From: Xiphydria camelus
Taxonomy: Eukaryota > Arthropoda > Insecta > Hymenoptera > Xiphydriidae
Length of the DNA: 64,000 nt
Assembly: GCA_963678675.1 (NCBI GenBank)
Contig: OY783199.1
Coordinates: 22,627,546 to 22,691,545, forward strand
Direction: 5' to 3'
Shown: piece by piece, positions 56,121 to 64,000 of the stretch
Position numbering within the stretch: the stretch's first letter is position 1
Layout of the letters: each line of letters starts with the position of its first letter
Program-made: the position numbers and the translations under genes
The notes under the pieces: generated by a model
Told to the model about the DNA's origin: nothing
What the model saw: the letters and a program-made list of their open reading frames with translations, nothing else
Databases searched by the model: none

Positions 56121-56259
56121 TTGTTCCTAAATGATTTTATAAAGCCAAATTTCAGTATGACAAGTCTATTGTTCAGGTCGATTAAGCGCGTAGCGCGGTG
56201 GACTTACACGATCGATTTGTCGTACTGAAATTTAGCTTTATACAGTCGTTTAGAAACAA
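56121..56259. repeat. 139-bp hairpin repeat
   Basis: Arms TTGTTCCTAAATGATTTTAT... and ...TTTAGAAACAA pair over about 45 bp including 'aatttcagta' and 'tactgaaattt'. The loop contains GCGCGTAGCGCGG. Probable MITE. Confidence 0.7.
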
Positions 56260-57517
56260 TCAACTAATGGACTGTAAAATTAAAAAACGATCCTTTCAAA
56301 CGCTGTAAGTGCAATTAAGAAAAAAACTTTTACTTTCATTGTGTGTAATGGGACCATGAGTATGGCCAAAATCGCCCGTTTTCGTACATTTAACATCAGG
56401 TATCTCGAAATCCTGACGCGGTACGCAAATTTGAGAGTCAGATTAGTTTTTAGCGTACATCAACCTACAAGAATCATCTGGTCTGGTCCGAGATACAACA
56501 TCACTGTGGTCCTATGTAATCGGCCGTACTTGAGGCCTATTCCATCATTAAAGAACCAATTTTAAATACCCAATTTAAATATCACATGTTACATGTTTTG
56601 AAGATATTTTGTTTTGTCTTTCAAATATTTCATTGAAACCAATATTTTGAGCTAATTCAATATTACGAATTTGTTATTGGGTTATGGCTCGGGCAAATTC
56701 ATATCGTAAATGTCAAGTTTTCGTACCATTGCTGGCTGAATGTTGTACCTAATATTTATCACGGTTGGACCAATATAGTTTGCCATATCTGGCCGTTTGT
56801 CAACACCCAATATTGGTCCGAAACTATCATCTCAGCGCTTGCCCATTATTGAGCCAGTCTGGGCTACTATTATCGCGTAATTCCAAATCGCATGGCAACA
56901 AGTATTATAATAGTCCAGCGTTGGGCCAGTTGAAGATTCCTATAATGGACACTTCTCATACAGATTTCTAGAGAAGGATACGCAGTATATTATATTTGAA
57001 TAAGCGTATTCTTCATATTAAACCCTTTTTCTCTTGATCTACATTCTTTTTCGTTGAAGCAATTTCACGGAACTCAGAAATCGCGCAGCTGCTGTGTCGA
57101 TCCGTCGGAAATACCATCTAGCGTGCGCTACGCCATTCTATAATAGAAGTACGCGAACCATACTCCGTGTGTGTTGTCCTAATTTTGCATTGCACGTTGG
57201 AGATGCACTGCAACTGCGACTACTACAACGTGAACAAGCGGAATTCTGATAGCGCCTGTAATGGGGCCCTCGTGTGTGTATGCATATATATATATATATA
57301 TACCATATATTATACGAATCGTTACATAGTAATTAGGAGGATACGAGATTATGTGTATGTAGTTAGGTGCGTCTAACTTCACACCGCGTGCGCTGCTGAT
57401 AAAGTTGATAATTATTCGAACGATAGGGAAATTCAAGGATTGATTTGCAGTGTGTGGTTTCACTTGAATGAAATAAATCTTATATTTCATTCTACAATAT
57501 TTTGATTAATTTAAAAG
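56260..57517. other. No gene seen
   Basis: AT-rich with a (TA)n run at 57284-57302. A patch at 56760-56940 has recurring 'ttggacc', 'ggcc' and 'tattgg' phrases that look repeat-derived, with no partner found. Confidence 0.4.
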
Positions 57518-57755
57518 TAGGGTAAACCACCCAGTTATTGGACACTTAAGCATTTTACAAGATTTGAGACTGTGTTAAAAAGATATCTTTCTACCTAGAG
57601 ATATGAGTGGTGGCTGGTTTTTATATTGAAAATATATTGGCTTTACATTCTAGTAACGTACAATTTTAAGTTGGAAAGAATATAATTTTCAACAATAAAA
57701 AGCTGAGATAAAGTCAAGAAACTGACGTGCGTCATTTTTATAAGTATAAGTCCCT

Positions 57756-57792
57756 AGCATAGCATAGCATAGCATAGCATAGCATAGCATAG
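57756..57792. repeat. (AGCAT)n microsatellite
   Basis: About seven perfect 5-bp units at the left border of the GC-rich core. Confidence 0.95.
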
Positions 57793-57854
57793 TTAGTCTT
57801 TAGAGAGCGCTTGACGCTCTCGGGCAGCGCGCAGTGGACACTGGCCTGCTCGCG

Positions 57855-58015
57855 GGGGATTGGTGCGGCGGAGCGTCGAGCACGTCACGTCGCGCCAATC
57901 AGGGAGACTGCCGCAAGTCGCCCCCACTCGACCGTTACCGGCCAATAGGACCGATAACGGTCCCCTCCGCGTTAGGTATATAAGAGCGGGCGTTGAGCGT
58001 AGCGGGCACTCGAGC
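57855..58015 (+). promoter_or_regulatory. Promoter-like block with CCAAT boxes and a TATA box
   Basis: CCAAT motifs lie at 57895-57899 and 57942-57946, with one inverted at 57859-57863. TATATAAG at 57977-57984 sits about 31-35 bp after the second CCAAT box. Transcription would start near 58010, heading into the minisatellite. The arrangement resembles a polymerase II promoter, such as one from an LTR or a histone-like gene. No functional evidence. Confidence 0.55.
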
Positions 58016-58170
58016 GTCGAGGGAGACGCCTGGATACCTCCCTCAGTCCTTCTTAGGACTCTTCCAATAGACGACTCGATTCGCATTTGGGTTCCCTTTT
58101 CTTTCCCCCCTTTTCCTTCCGCGGCATTTTCACGCCTTCCCCGACCGCGGCGCCTTCGCGCCTTCCACCG

Positions 58171-58735
58171 CTTCCTTCCGCGGCGCCTTCGCGCCTTCCA
58201 CCGCTTCCTTCCGCGGCGTTTTCACGCCTTTCTCCGACCGCGGCGCCTTCGCGCCTTCCACCGCTTCCTTCCGCGGCGTTTTCACGCCTTTCTCCGACCG
58301 CGGCGCCTTCGCGCCTTCCACCGCTTCCTTCCGCGGCGTTTTCACGCCTTCCCGACCGCGGCGCCTTTGCGCCTTCCACCGCTTCCTTCCGCGGCGTTTT
58401 CACGCCTTCCCGACCGCGGCGCCTTCGCGCCTTCCACCGCTTCCTTCCGCGGCGTTTTCACGCCTTTCTCCGACCGCGGCGCCTTCGCGCCTTCCACCGC
58501 TTCCTTCCGCGGCGTTTTCACGCCTTTCTCCGACCGCGGCGCCTTCGCGCCTTCCACCGCTTCCTTCCGCGGCGTTTTCACGCCTTCCCGACCGCGGCGC
58601 CTTTGCGCCTTCCACCGCTTCCTTCCGCGGCGTTTTCACGCCTTCCCGACCGCGGCGCCTTTGCGCCTTCCACCGCTTCCTTCCGCGGCCCCCTTTGCGC
58701 CTTTCCCTTTTCCGTTCCCCGCACGCGTGTCAAAA
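58171..58735. repeat. GC-rich minisatellite with 236-bp higher-order period
   Basis: Units start at CTTCCTTCCGCGGCG and are spaced 33, then 60, 60, 58, 58, 60, 60, 58, 58 bp (starts at 58171, 58204, 58264, 58324, 58382, 58440, 58500, 58560, 58618, 58676). The 60-60-58-58 block occurs twice, a higher-order repeat of 236 bp. Long open frames on both strands (up to 314 codons) result from the lack of stops in the GC-rich unit. The 58-bp units shift frame, so I regard them as non-coding. Confidence 0.9.
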
Positions 58736-58925
58736 CTTAGTTTTTGGACAGTGTTCTTATTTTTTGGAAATACTCAATCCAGTAATTGGACAGTTAAGAA
58801 TTAATAAGCCAGGTACGGGTTCTGATGATAATTATTAAAGTAAAAACTAGGAATCTTGTTTTTATTTATTTAAATCAGACTGTATAATAACTGCAAGGTG
58901 TCCAATAACTGGGTGGTTTACCTTA

Positions 58926-59420
58926 TAACAACTGTACGATAAAATCGCCGCCCTAATGATCTAATTATTGTATCACGTTGCAATCTAATTATATTATTAT
59001 TATAGAATAATAGTTCCAATAATTTGTTAACATCCAATTATTATAAGTCGACAATATGTTTTCCAGGTTTTATCTCTAGGCATTTTGTTAAGATTAGAGA
59101 TTCAATAAGATTATTCCTGTAGCGCCGATGAGTATAGAGTCTCATATTACCGACAAAAAATTTCCGGATACTCTCAAAAAGATTTTCATTTTAAGAAGAA
59201 TATACGCCTTCGACGTTGATGAAACTTGGTCGATTTGAAGTTTATTAAAAAAGAGGGATCTCACCTTACAGCTGCTTAGGCTTGATTTATGAGAGCGAAC
59301 CAGCCCTCTAAAGTTTTGCCCCTCTAAACATCTTTGAAATGAAACGAGATATAACAAGACCTTCGATTCGAAAGTTGCGTAATTATTAAAATCAAACAAC
59401 TCTTGTCTAAAAGCTTTCTC
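58926..59420. other. No gene seen
   Basis: AT-rich spacer between transposons. Confidence 0.4.
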
Positions 59421-59627
59421 CTCACTCATGCCCATTTCGAGGCCTTTTCCAGCCTATTTTTAGACCGTAAGATGGCGTTTTTTCCGCGTGATAAAGACCG
59501 GGAGTCCGCAGGCTGTTAAAAGATTGCTTAGTCCGAAGTGGGTCCTTTTTCCAAACTGATAAACGCAGTGTGAAATGAGCCGTGTATACTTCTGTTTGTT
59601 TTGTTTTGAAAAATGGGCATTCGTGAG
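59421..59627. repeat. TIR repeat, copy 2 of the 34255 family
   Basis: It begins CTCACTCATGCCCATTTCGA, ends with the inverted AAATGGGCATTCGTGAG, and aligns along its length with 34255-34459. Confidence 0.85.
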
Positions 59628-59640
59628 AAAAGACAGTATA

Positions 59641-59920
59641 TCGCTGGGTTAATGCAGAACTAGTCTATGTCCATTTTTTGTGAAAATGAGTTTCTTACGC
59701 CACTGTCCACCTCAGTAATCAACGCATTCATTGTAGAAATTTATTATTTGCAGTATGTGTGTAACCCAAAATACAAAAAATAATAAATCTAATCTAGAAA
59801 TAGAAAATATAGAAAATATTTTTAGAAAAAACTTTATAGATAATATTGTGTTTTTATCTCGCCCTGTAAAAAGTACTCTTTGTGACATACAGGTAGAATA
59901 GTTCTTCACTAACCCAGCGA
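59641..59920. mobile_element. 280-bp MITE with a documented empty site
   Basis: Ends TCGCTGGGTTA and TAACCCAGCGA are perfect inverted repeats with TA on both sides (59639-59640, 59921-59922). The flanking repeat is present without this insertion at about 34460-34490, where the sequence runs 'agtatatatgtcattc'. Removing the element plus one TA from here gives 'agtatatatcattg', which aligns directly. AT-rich interior, no coding capacity. Confidence 0.92.
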
Positions 59921-59934
59921 TATATCATTGGGCT

Positions 59935-60010
59935 GAAATCCTCGAATTTTTAAGACTGTCTTTAGGTCGTAGCACGAGGCATGGAGGAGGGACGTGGCTC
60001 GCCTTCGGCG
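59935..60010. repeat. Continuation of the repeat shared with 34490-34560
   Basis: It runs GCTGAAATCCTCGAATTTTT to 'gtcgtagcacgaggcatgg', as at 34482-34540, and then diverges. Confidence 0.75.
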
Positions 60011-61353
60011 ATCGTATCCCTCTTCACTTTTTAGATAATTTAAAAATCAATCACTAATAATGAAGTTTCACCAACTCAAAGCTATCTTTTAAACAGAAGG
60101 AGGGTTTTAAAGATTAAACAACTTCTATAGCAAAAGGCTTTGATTCAGTGGATTAACTTGAAGGGGTTGCTGAAATCAGAAATGAAAAAACATACGAGGC
60201 GAGTATCCTAAGAAGTAGAATGGGTGTATAGCCTAAAGTGACTAATATTAGGATCTCCCATTATTCTCTCCCTCCTTGGTCAAGTCTCGTCCTCCCTCTT
60301 GGTGAAGCAGTCCTCGTCATAAGGAGAGACTTGAATAAATAGGTGGAAAACAATGAAATAGCCCACTGTTGGTTGCTTTAGACCACACAGATCCCACCTT
60401 TTAGACAACTCTCCGTATAAAATAAAAGCTTCTAGAAAAAAGTTGTCTGGTTATTATAATATAATGATTCTTTTATCAAAGTTTGTATTATATCTCATTT
60501 TGTTTGAAAAGTATTTTATGGATGTTACATTTTGAGGGGATATGTATGATCCATCCCCTTGAATGAAAATTTCAATCTACGAGTATAAGAGGCTCTAACG
60601 TTATAGGATAGGTCAAGAGTTTATGGGTAATGAGATAATTATGTTCGGAACGGAGACGCCTAGAGCACTACTCGTATTATGTGCACGAGAACTCCCGGTG
60701 GAATTTGTAATATTGCATCAACGAGCTGCTTTCAGTTTGCTCAACTATAGAAAGTACCTAATTACGCGGCTGGTACTTTCCGTAAAAATGACAGCTAATG
60801 GGTAAATGAAAATAGCGCGGAATTAAATAAAATGTACACTGCAAGAGTTGTAAAGTTGCTACGTCACTCACCCCCCAAGCAAAGCTGCTTGAACGACGAA
60901 ATAATATATAAGCATTTTCTCTCTCTCCCTCGTTTCTTGCAAAATGGTCGAAACTGCGAAATCAGAGCCTAGTATAATGAGTATTTAAAGAAGAATTATT
61001 TGTTTAACTGATAGGGAAAATCGTGGTACGTTGCGACGGAAAGTTGACCCCTCATTATTCATACACTTTATATCGATCTATCGGATTTTGAGGCATATTA
61101 ATTACAGCCACCATAATTATTCGGAAGGTTTGTTCGAGGGAAACGGTATTTTGTTTCGATTTAATATCGAGAAATGTTTATTTTTTAAATAAAGTGTTCC
61201 CTTATATACATATCTGTAAACGCGAGAGCTTCCACAATTATTACCAAATTTTAGTTATTTCGATAAGCTGCATATCGTCAAATATTTAACAATTATTGAT
61301 TCTCACATGTATGCCATTCAAAACGTCTGATCGCTACACTTACATACAAGTAG
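60011..61353. other. No gene seen
   Basis: AT-rich. No splice-bounded exon or repeat was recognised. Confidence 0.4.
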
Positions 61354-61588
61354 GTATACAGGCGGCCAATGATTCTGTTTGACTCGCTTTGAGAGAGTGA
61401 CGGTACTTTATCGAGTGGATCGTAGCTACACGTTTCGAGCAAATCTTACTATTTTGCCATGAGAACTAAATTTCATTGGTCCTTCATGGCAAAAACACTA
61501 AGATTTACTCGAATCTTTTAGCTACGGTCGACTCGATAAAAGTACCGTCACCCAAAACGGGTCGCTCAGAATTGTTGGCCGCAGGTAT
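61354..61588. repeat. Foldback repeat of about 235 bp
   Basis: Outer TATACAGGCGGCCAA and the inverted TTGGCCGCAGGTATA pair. The inner 'gtgacggtac.tttatcga', 'gtagctac' and 'aaatctta' blocks pair with their inverted copies, giving arms of about 100 bp. Probable MITE. Confidence 0.8.
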
Positions 61589-63375
61589 ACATATACATAC
61601 TTATAAGGACACCGAGTCAACAGCGTTCAACACAAAATAACAATTTATTTTTTCCAACAAAGAAAGGAGCCCGCCTTCATCTTCCCACGCGTGTTTTCCC
61701 GCATCAAAAGCACCTCGCGACAAGGCTTTCCGGGTCGGGGGTAAGAGGGATAGAAAGTCGACGAGATATTACAGGATAGGCGTTTCGAGATGCTCCTTTA
61801 TATAAACTCGGTGCGAACGGAGATGCCTGAATGTAGGTAGGTAGGTAGGCAACGCTCACGTGTCGGAATACTGCACAAGCTTCGTAATAACTAACAATTT
61901 CGCTTCCTGGTTGCTGTCGAAAGGAGAGAGAGAGAGAGATGGGAGATATTCTGATAGTCGACGACCCCGGGTTCCCTATTCGCTCTCCTGCTGTCCTTCT
62001 CTTTGCGGGAAATTGAAAAAAAAAGACGTGGGACGACCTCCCGGAAGGAGGTCGCGTTTGTTTCGTTATATGGCAGGTAATAATATGAGCTTGGCGAAAC
62101 GCAATTTTTAGTACGAGTCCAACAAGTGAAATTGCCCAGTGGAACATCCACACACGTGTGCGCAAAAGCCCCGGATTTATAATTGCGTTTATCGTTGGAT
62201 GCGCATGGAGGGAATCGGCAGATTGTCGAATTCGATTTACATGATGAAAAAGGAAAGGGAGATTTTCTCCCTTTGCTGGAGGCCATAGCGTGATTTCAGA
62301 AAAAATCGAAAAAATATCAATGAGAAAATGTCGGTGGTCTTTCCCGTCGGTCGTACTATTTGATGTACTTTTTGTAGGTTAGAAATTATAAGGATTTGTT
62401 TTTATGGGGAAAATTAATGGTGCAAAGGATGGTGAGACGCACACACACATACAGGGGATAGATATTTTTCCTTCCCCATCTCACCCTTACGTCGCACCAT
62501 TAATTTTCCATCAACAGCTTCCATCACTTGAGGAGCTTCTTAAAAGTTGTTTTTCTTCTATTTAGAAACTTTACACAGCACTCCTATAATAGCCGCACAC
62601 ACACACATGACAGAGACAACTATAGGATATAACCACACTACATCATCATACTCCACAGGGTTAATCGTAACTTGTCTTGAAAGACGCAGGAAAAAACTTG
62701 GAATATGTACCTAGAATACTTACATGTATGTGAAATCAAAGCACATCAGCTATTCTTAAATAAAAAAAAAACAGTAACCATAAACATAAAGATTTATTTA
62801 CGACGAATAGTTCATTCGGGTGGCCGGAAAAATTGACTTGAATTGAACGCGTCTTTTGCCGGGTTCCTATTCGAATTTATAACGGCTCGAATTTATTGTA
62901 GATATGAATCATATTTTTTAAATATAATTTATATTAAAAAAAGAAAGCAGATATTTTATTACTGTACATTTTCACTATCAAGAGGAAGATTGACAGAAAC
63001 GTGAGTAGTCGACGTCAACCGAATTTACCCGTACAACTTTCATCTCCTCTCGCCGTATAGCAATTACGACAACGAGAAACGTTTTCGAGCCGGCAGCCGT
63101 TCTTGAGGGTGTCGGCGTCGGTAGCCAACGCCGGAAATCTCGTTAATTACGTTTTCGGGTCTGAAAAGACTTCTCGTTTGCTTAACCTCTCGCGGCGCTT
63201 CCTGGCGCTCTCGAGCCGTCTCGCCAACGGGAAGTGTTTTCAGCCACGGGCGATTAAAACGGGCGAACAGCCACCGCGCTACTTTCAATGGACTTTCGTA
63301 GGGGTATTTTTTTCATAAGCTCGTACATCCCCGACGATTTGTACTTTGCGCAAGACGAGCCGCGTCTTCATTCCG

Positions 63376-63377
<2 letters not shown>
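61589..63377. other. No gene seen; small hairpin
   Basis: GC-richer patches at 61680-62280 and 63040-63330 have open frames (up to 153 codons on the minus strand) but no recognisable domain. They are candidates only for conserved non-coding sequence. A hairpin spans 62408-62509 (GGAAAATTAATGGTGC and its inverted copy). Confidence 0.4.

Positions 63378-63378
<1 letters not shown>

Positions 63379-63411
<33 letters not shown>
63379..63411. repeat. (CT)n microsatellite
   Basis: Pure CT repeat of about 32 bp immediately left of the reverse transcriptase fragment. Confidence 0.95.
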
Positions 63412-63412
<1 letters not shown>

Positions 63413-64000
63413 GCTTTCCTGGGCCTCAAACCATTCTCTTAAACTCAATGCCTCTAAGACTAGAGAGTGTCACTATTTTTGGCTCAAGTAGATATTACGT
63501 CAATGCAATTGACTTTGATTTGTTGCCTAAAGTTATGATTGGCAGTGTAGCTGTCCCCTATTCTCAGGTGGTAAGGAATCTTGGGGTTCCTGGGGAAATC
63601 GTGACTTTTTGCCTGTCTACCTTCTTTGGAGGCTTGTTGTGGCTCTAGTTTTTCCTCACTTAGATTACTGCGGAGCACTATTCGGTGATATCACCAATGA
63701 GCAGAATACTAAGGTGCAGAGAGGGCCATGAATATGTGCGTCCGTTTCATATTAGGTGTTCGTCGGCTCGACCACATCACGCCTCACCTACGTAGCTTAC
63801 ATTGGCTTGATTTTAGACGGCGACGCTTATATCTCACTGGTTCTCTTTATTTCTCTGCGCGTTCTTCTGGTGAGCTCGTATACTTAGCTGATATGTTTCA
63901 TACTCGTACTGAGACACGGCTACACGATACACGGGAGCCCGTGTCTAACTTACAAGTCCCAGCATGTCGCACCGCGGTTCTCCAGAATTCCTTTGTAGTC
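63413..64000 (+). pseudogene. Non-LTR retrotransposon reverse transcriptase, C-terminal fragment
   Basis: The plus strand reads SWASNHSLKLNASKT, shifts frame to ESVTIFGSSRYYVNAI, then VAVPYSQVVRNLGV, then (after a deletion and another shift) LVVALVFPHLDYCGALFGDI, NEQNTKVQ, and after a third shift NMCVRFILGVRRLDHITPHL. It runs on to the window edge. These are the LNP.KT, NLGV and hydrophobic-FPHLDYC landmarks after the palm of jockey/CR1-type LINE polymerases, up to the thumb region. The catalytic YxDD motif and the endonuclease lie upstream and are missing, so the copy is 5'-truncated at about 63413 as well as frameshifted. The 3' end is outside the window. Confidence 0.88.

Larger units (their letters stand above)
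57520..58923. mobile_element. TIR element enclosing a promoter-like block and a minisatellite
   Basis: Inverted ends GGGTAAACCACCCAGTTATT... and the matching right end (about 25 bp, one mismatch at the first base) are flanked by TA (57518-57519, 58924-58925). 'ccagtaattggacagttaag' at 58779-58798 is a second, internal version of the end. The AT-rich outer parts frame a sharply GC-rich core (57790-58735). There is no transposase frame, so the element is non-autonomous. Confidence 0.85.

Noticed and set aside
57860..58804. 314-codon open frame and several 70-217-codon frames on both strands
   Set aside because: They run through a GC-rich minisatellite whose 58-bp units shift frame. Openness on all strands is a composition effect.
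61704..62286. 153- and 131-codon minus-strand frames, considered as upstream GPCR exons
   Set aside because: No transmembrane pattern of TM1-4, no ectodomain cysteines and no matching splice phases.
1..64000. CRISPR arrays, operons, riboswitches, phage or plasmid features
   Set aside because: No regularly spaced short repeats, no bacterial gene organisation; all evidence is of an insect nuclear genome.

Overview
This is a eukaryotic, almost certainly insect, nuclear window. It is AT-rich, genes are split by multi-kilobase introns with GT/AG borders, and there are many DNA-transposon relics (mariner/Tc1, piggyBac, Helitron), a tRNA-derived SINE, a non-LTR reverse transcriptase fragment and microsatellites. 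No bacterial-style gene packing is present. An insect of hymenopteran type would fit, but the order is inference.

Only one host gene is well supported. Four minus-strand exons (51154-50965, 42446-42341, 38260-38093, 34187-33558) join in frame into the last 363 residues of a class C orphan GPCR of the GPR158/GPR179 type (insect Smog-like): TM5, TM6, TM7, a cytoplasmic linker and a long tail ending at a TAA. The introns are about 8.5, 4.1 and 3.9 kb and are loaded with transposons. The exons for the ectodomain and TM1-4 were not found between 51.2 and 64 kb and probably lie beyond the right edge.

Positions 1-33.5 kb lie downstream of this gene. I see no host exon there. The stretch holds TA-flanked MITEs and foldbacks (2.2-3.6, 4.1-4.5, 10.0, 10.5-11.7 kb), a Helitron (1.8-2.2 kb), a terminal-inverted-repeat element carrying a degenerate cysteine-cluster gene (7.5-8.9 kb), a SINE with a 14-bp target duplication (16.5 kb), a broken mariner (17.1-17.9 kb), a Tc1 deletion derivative (20.2-20.7 kb), a self-similar element with an AT-hook reading frame (21.0-21.95 kb), TTAA-flanked elements and a further transposase-end derivative (32.9-33.45 kb).

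Positions 33.5-51.2 kb are the GPCR gene. Its introns hold two inverted copies of one TTAA-flanked element (38.4 and 44.4 kb), a TTAA element with internal 120-bp repeats (40.1 kb) and a long foldback (48.4 kb). An old duplicate links 49.6-50.0 kb with 27.1-27.6 kb.

Positions 51.2-64 kb form a transposon-rich upstream region or further intron. It holds a mariner folded back on its own 5' end, a piggyBac C-terminus, a Tc/mariner fragment that ends exactly at a Helitron 3' terminus, and a 1.4-kb element enclosing a CCAAT/TATA promoter-like block and a GC-rich higher-order minisatellite. Further on are a MITE with a documented empty site and, at the edge, a truncated non-LTR reverse transcriptase.
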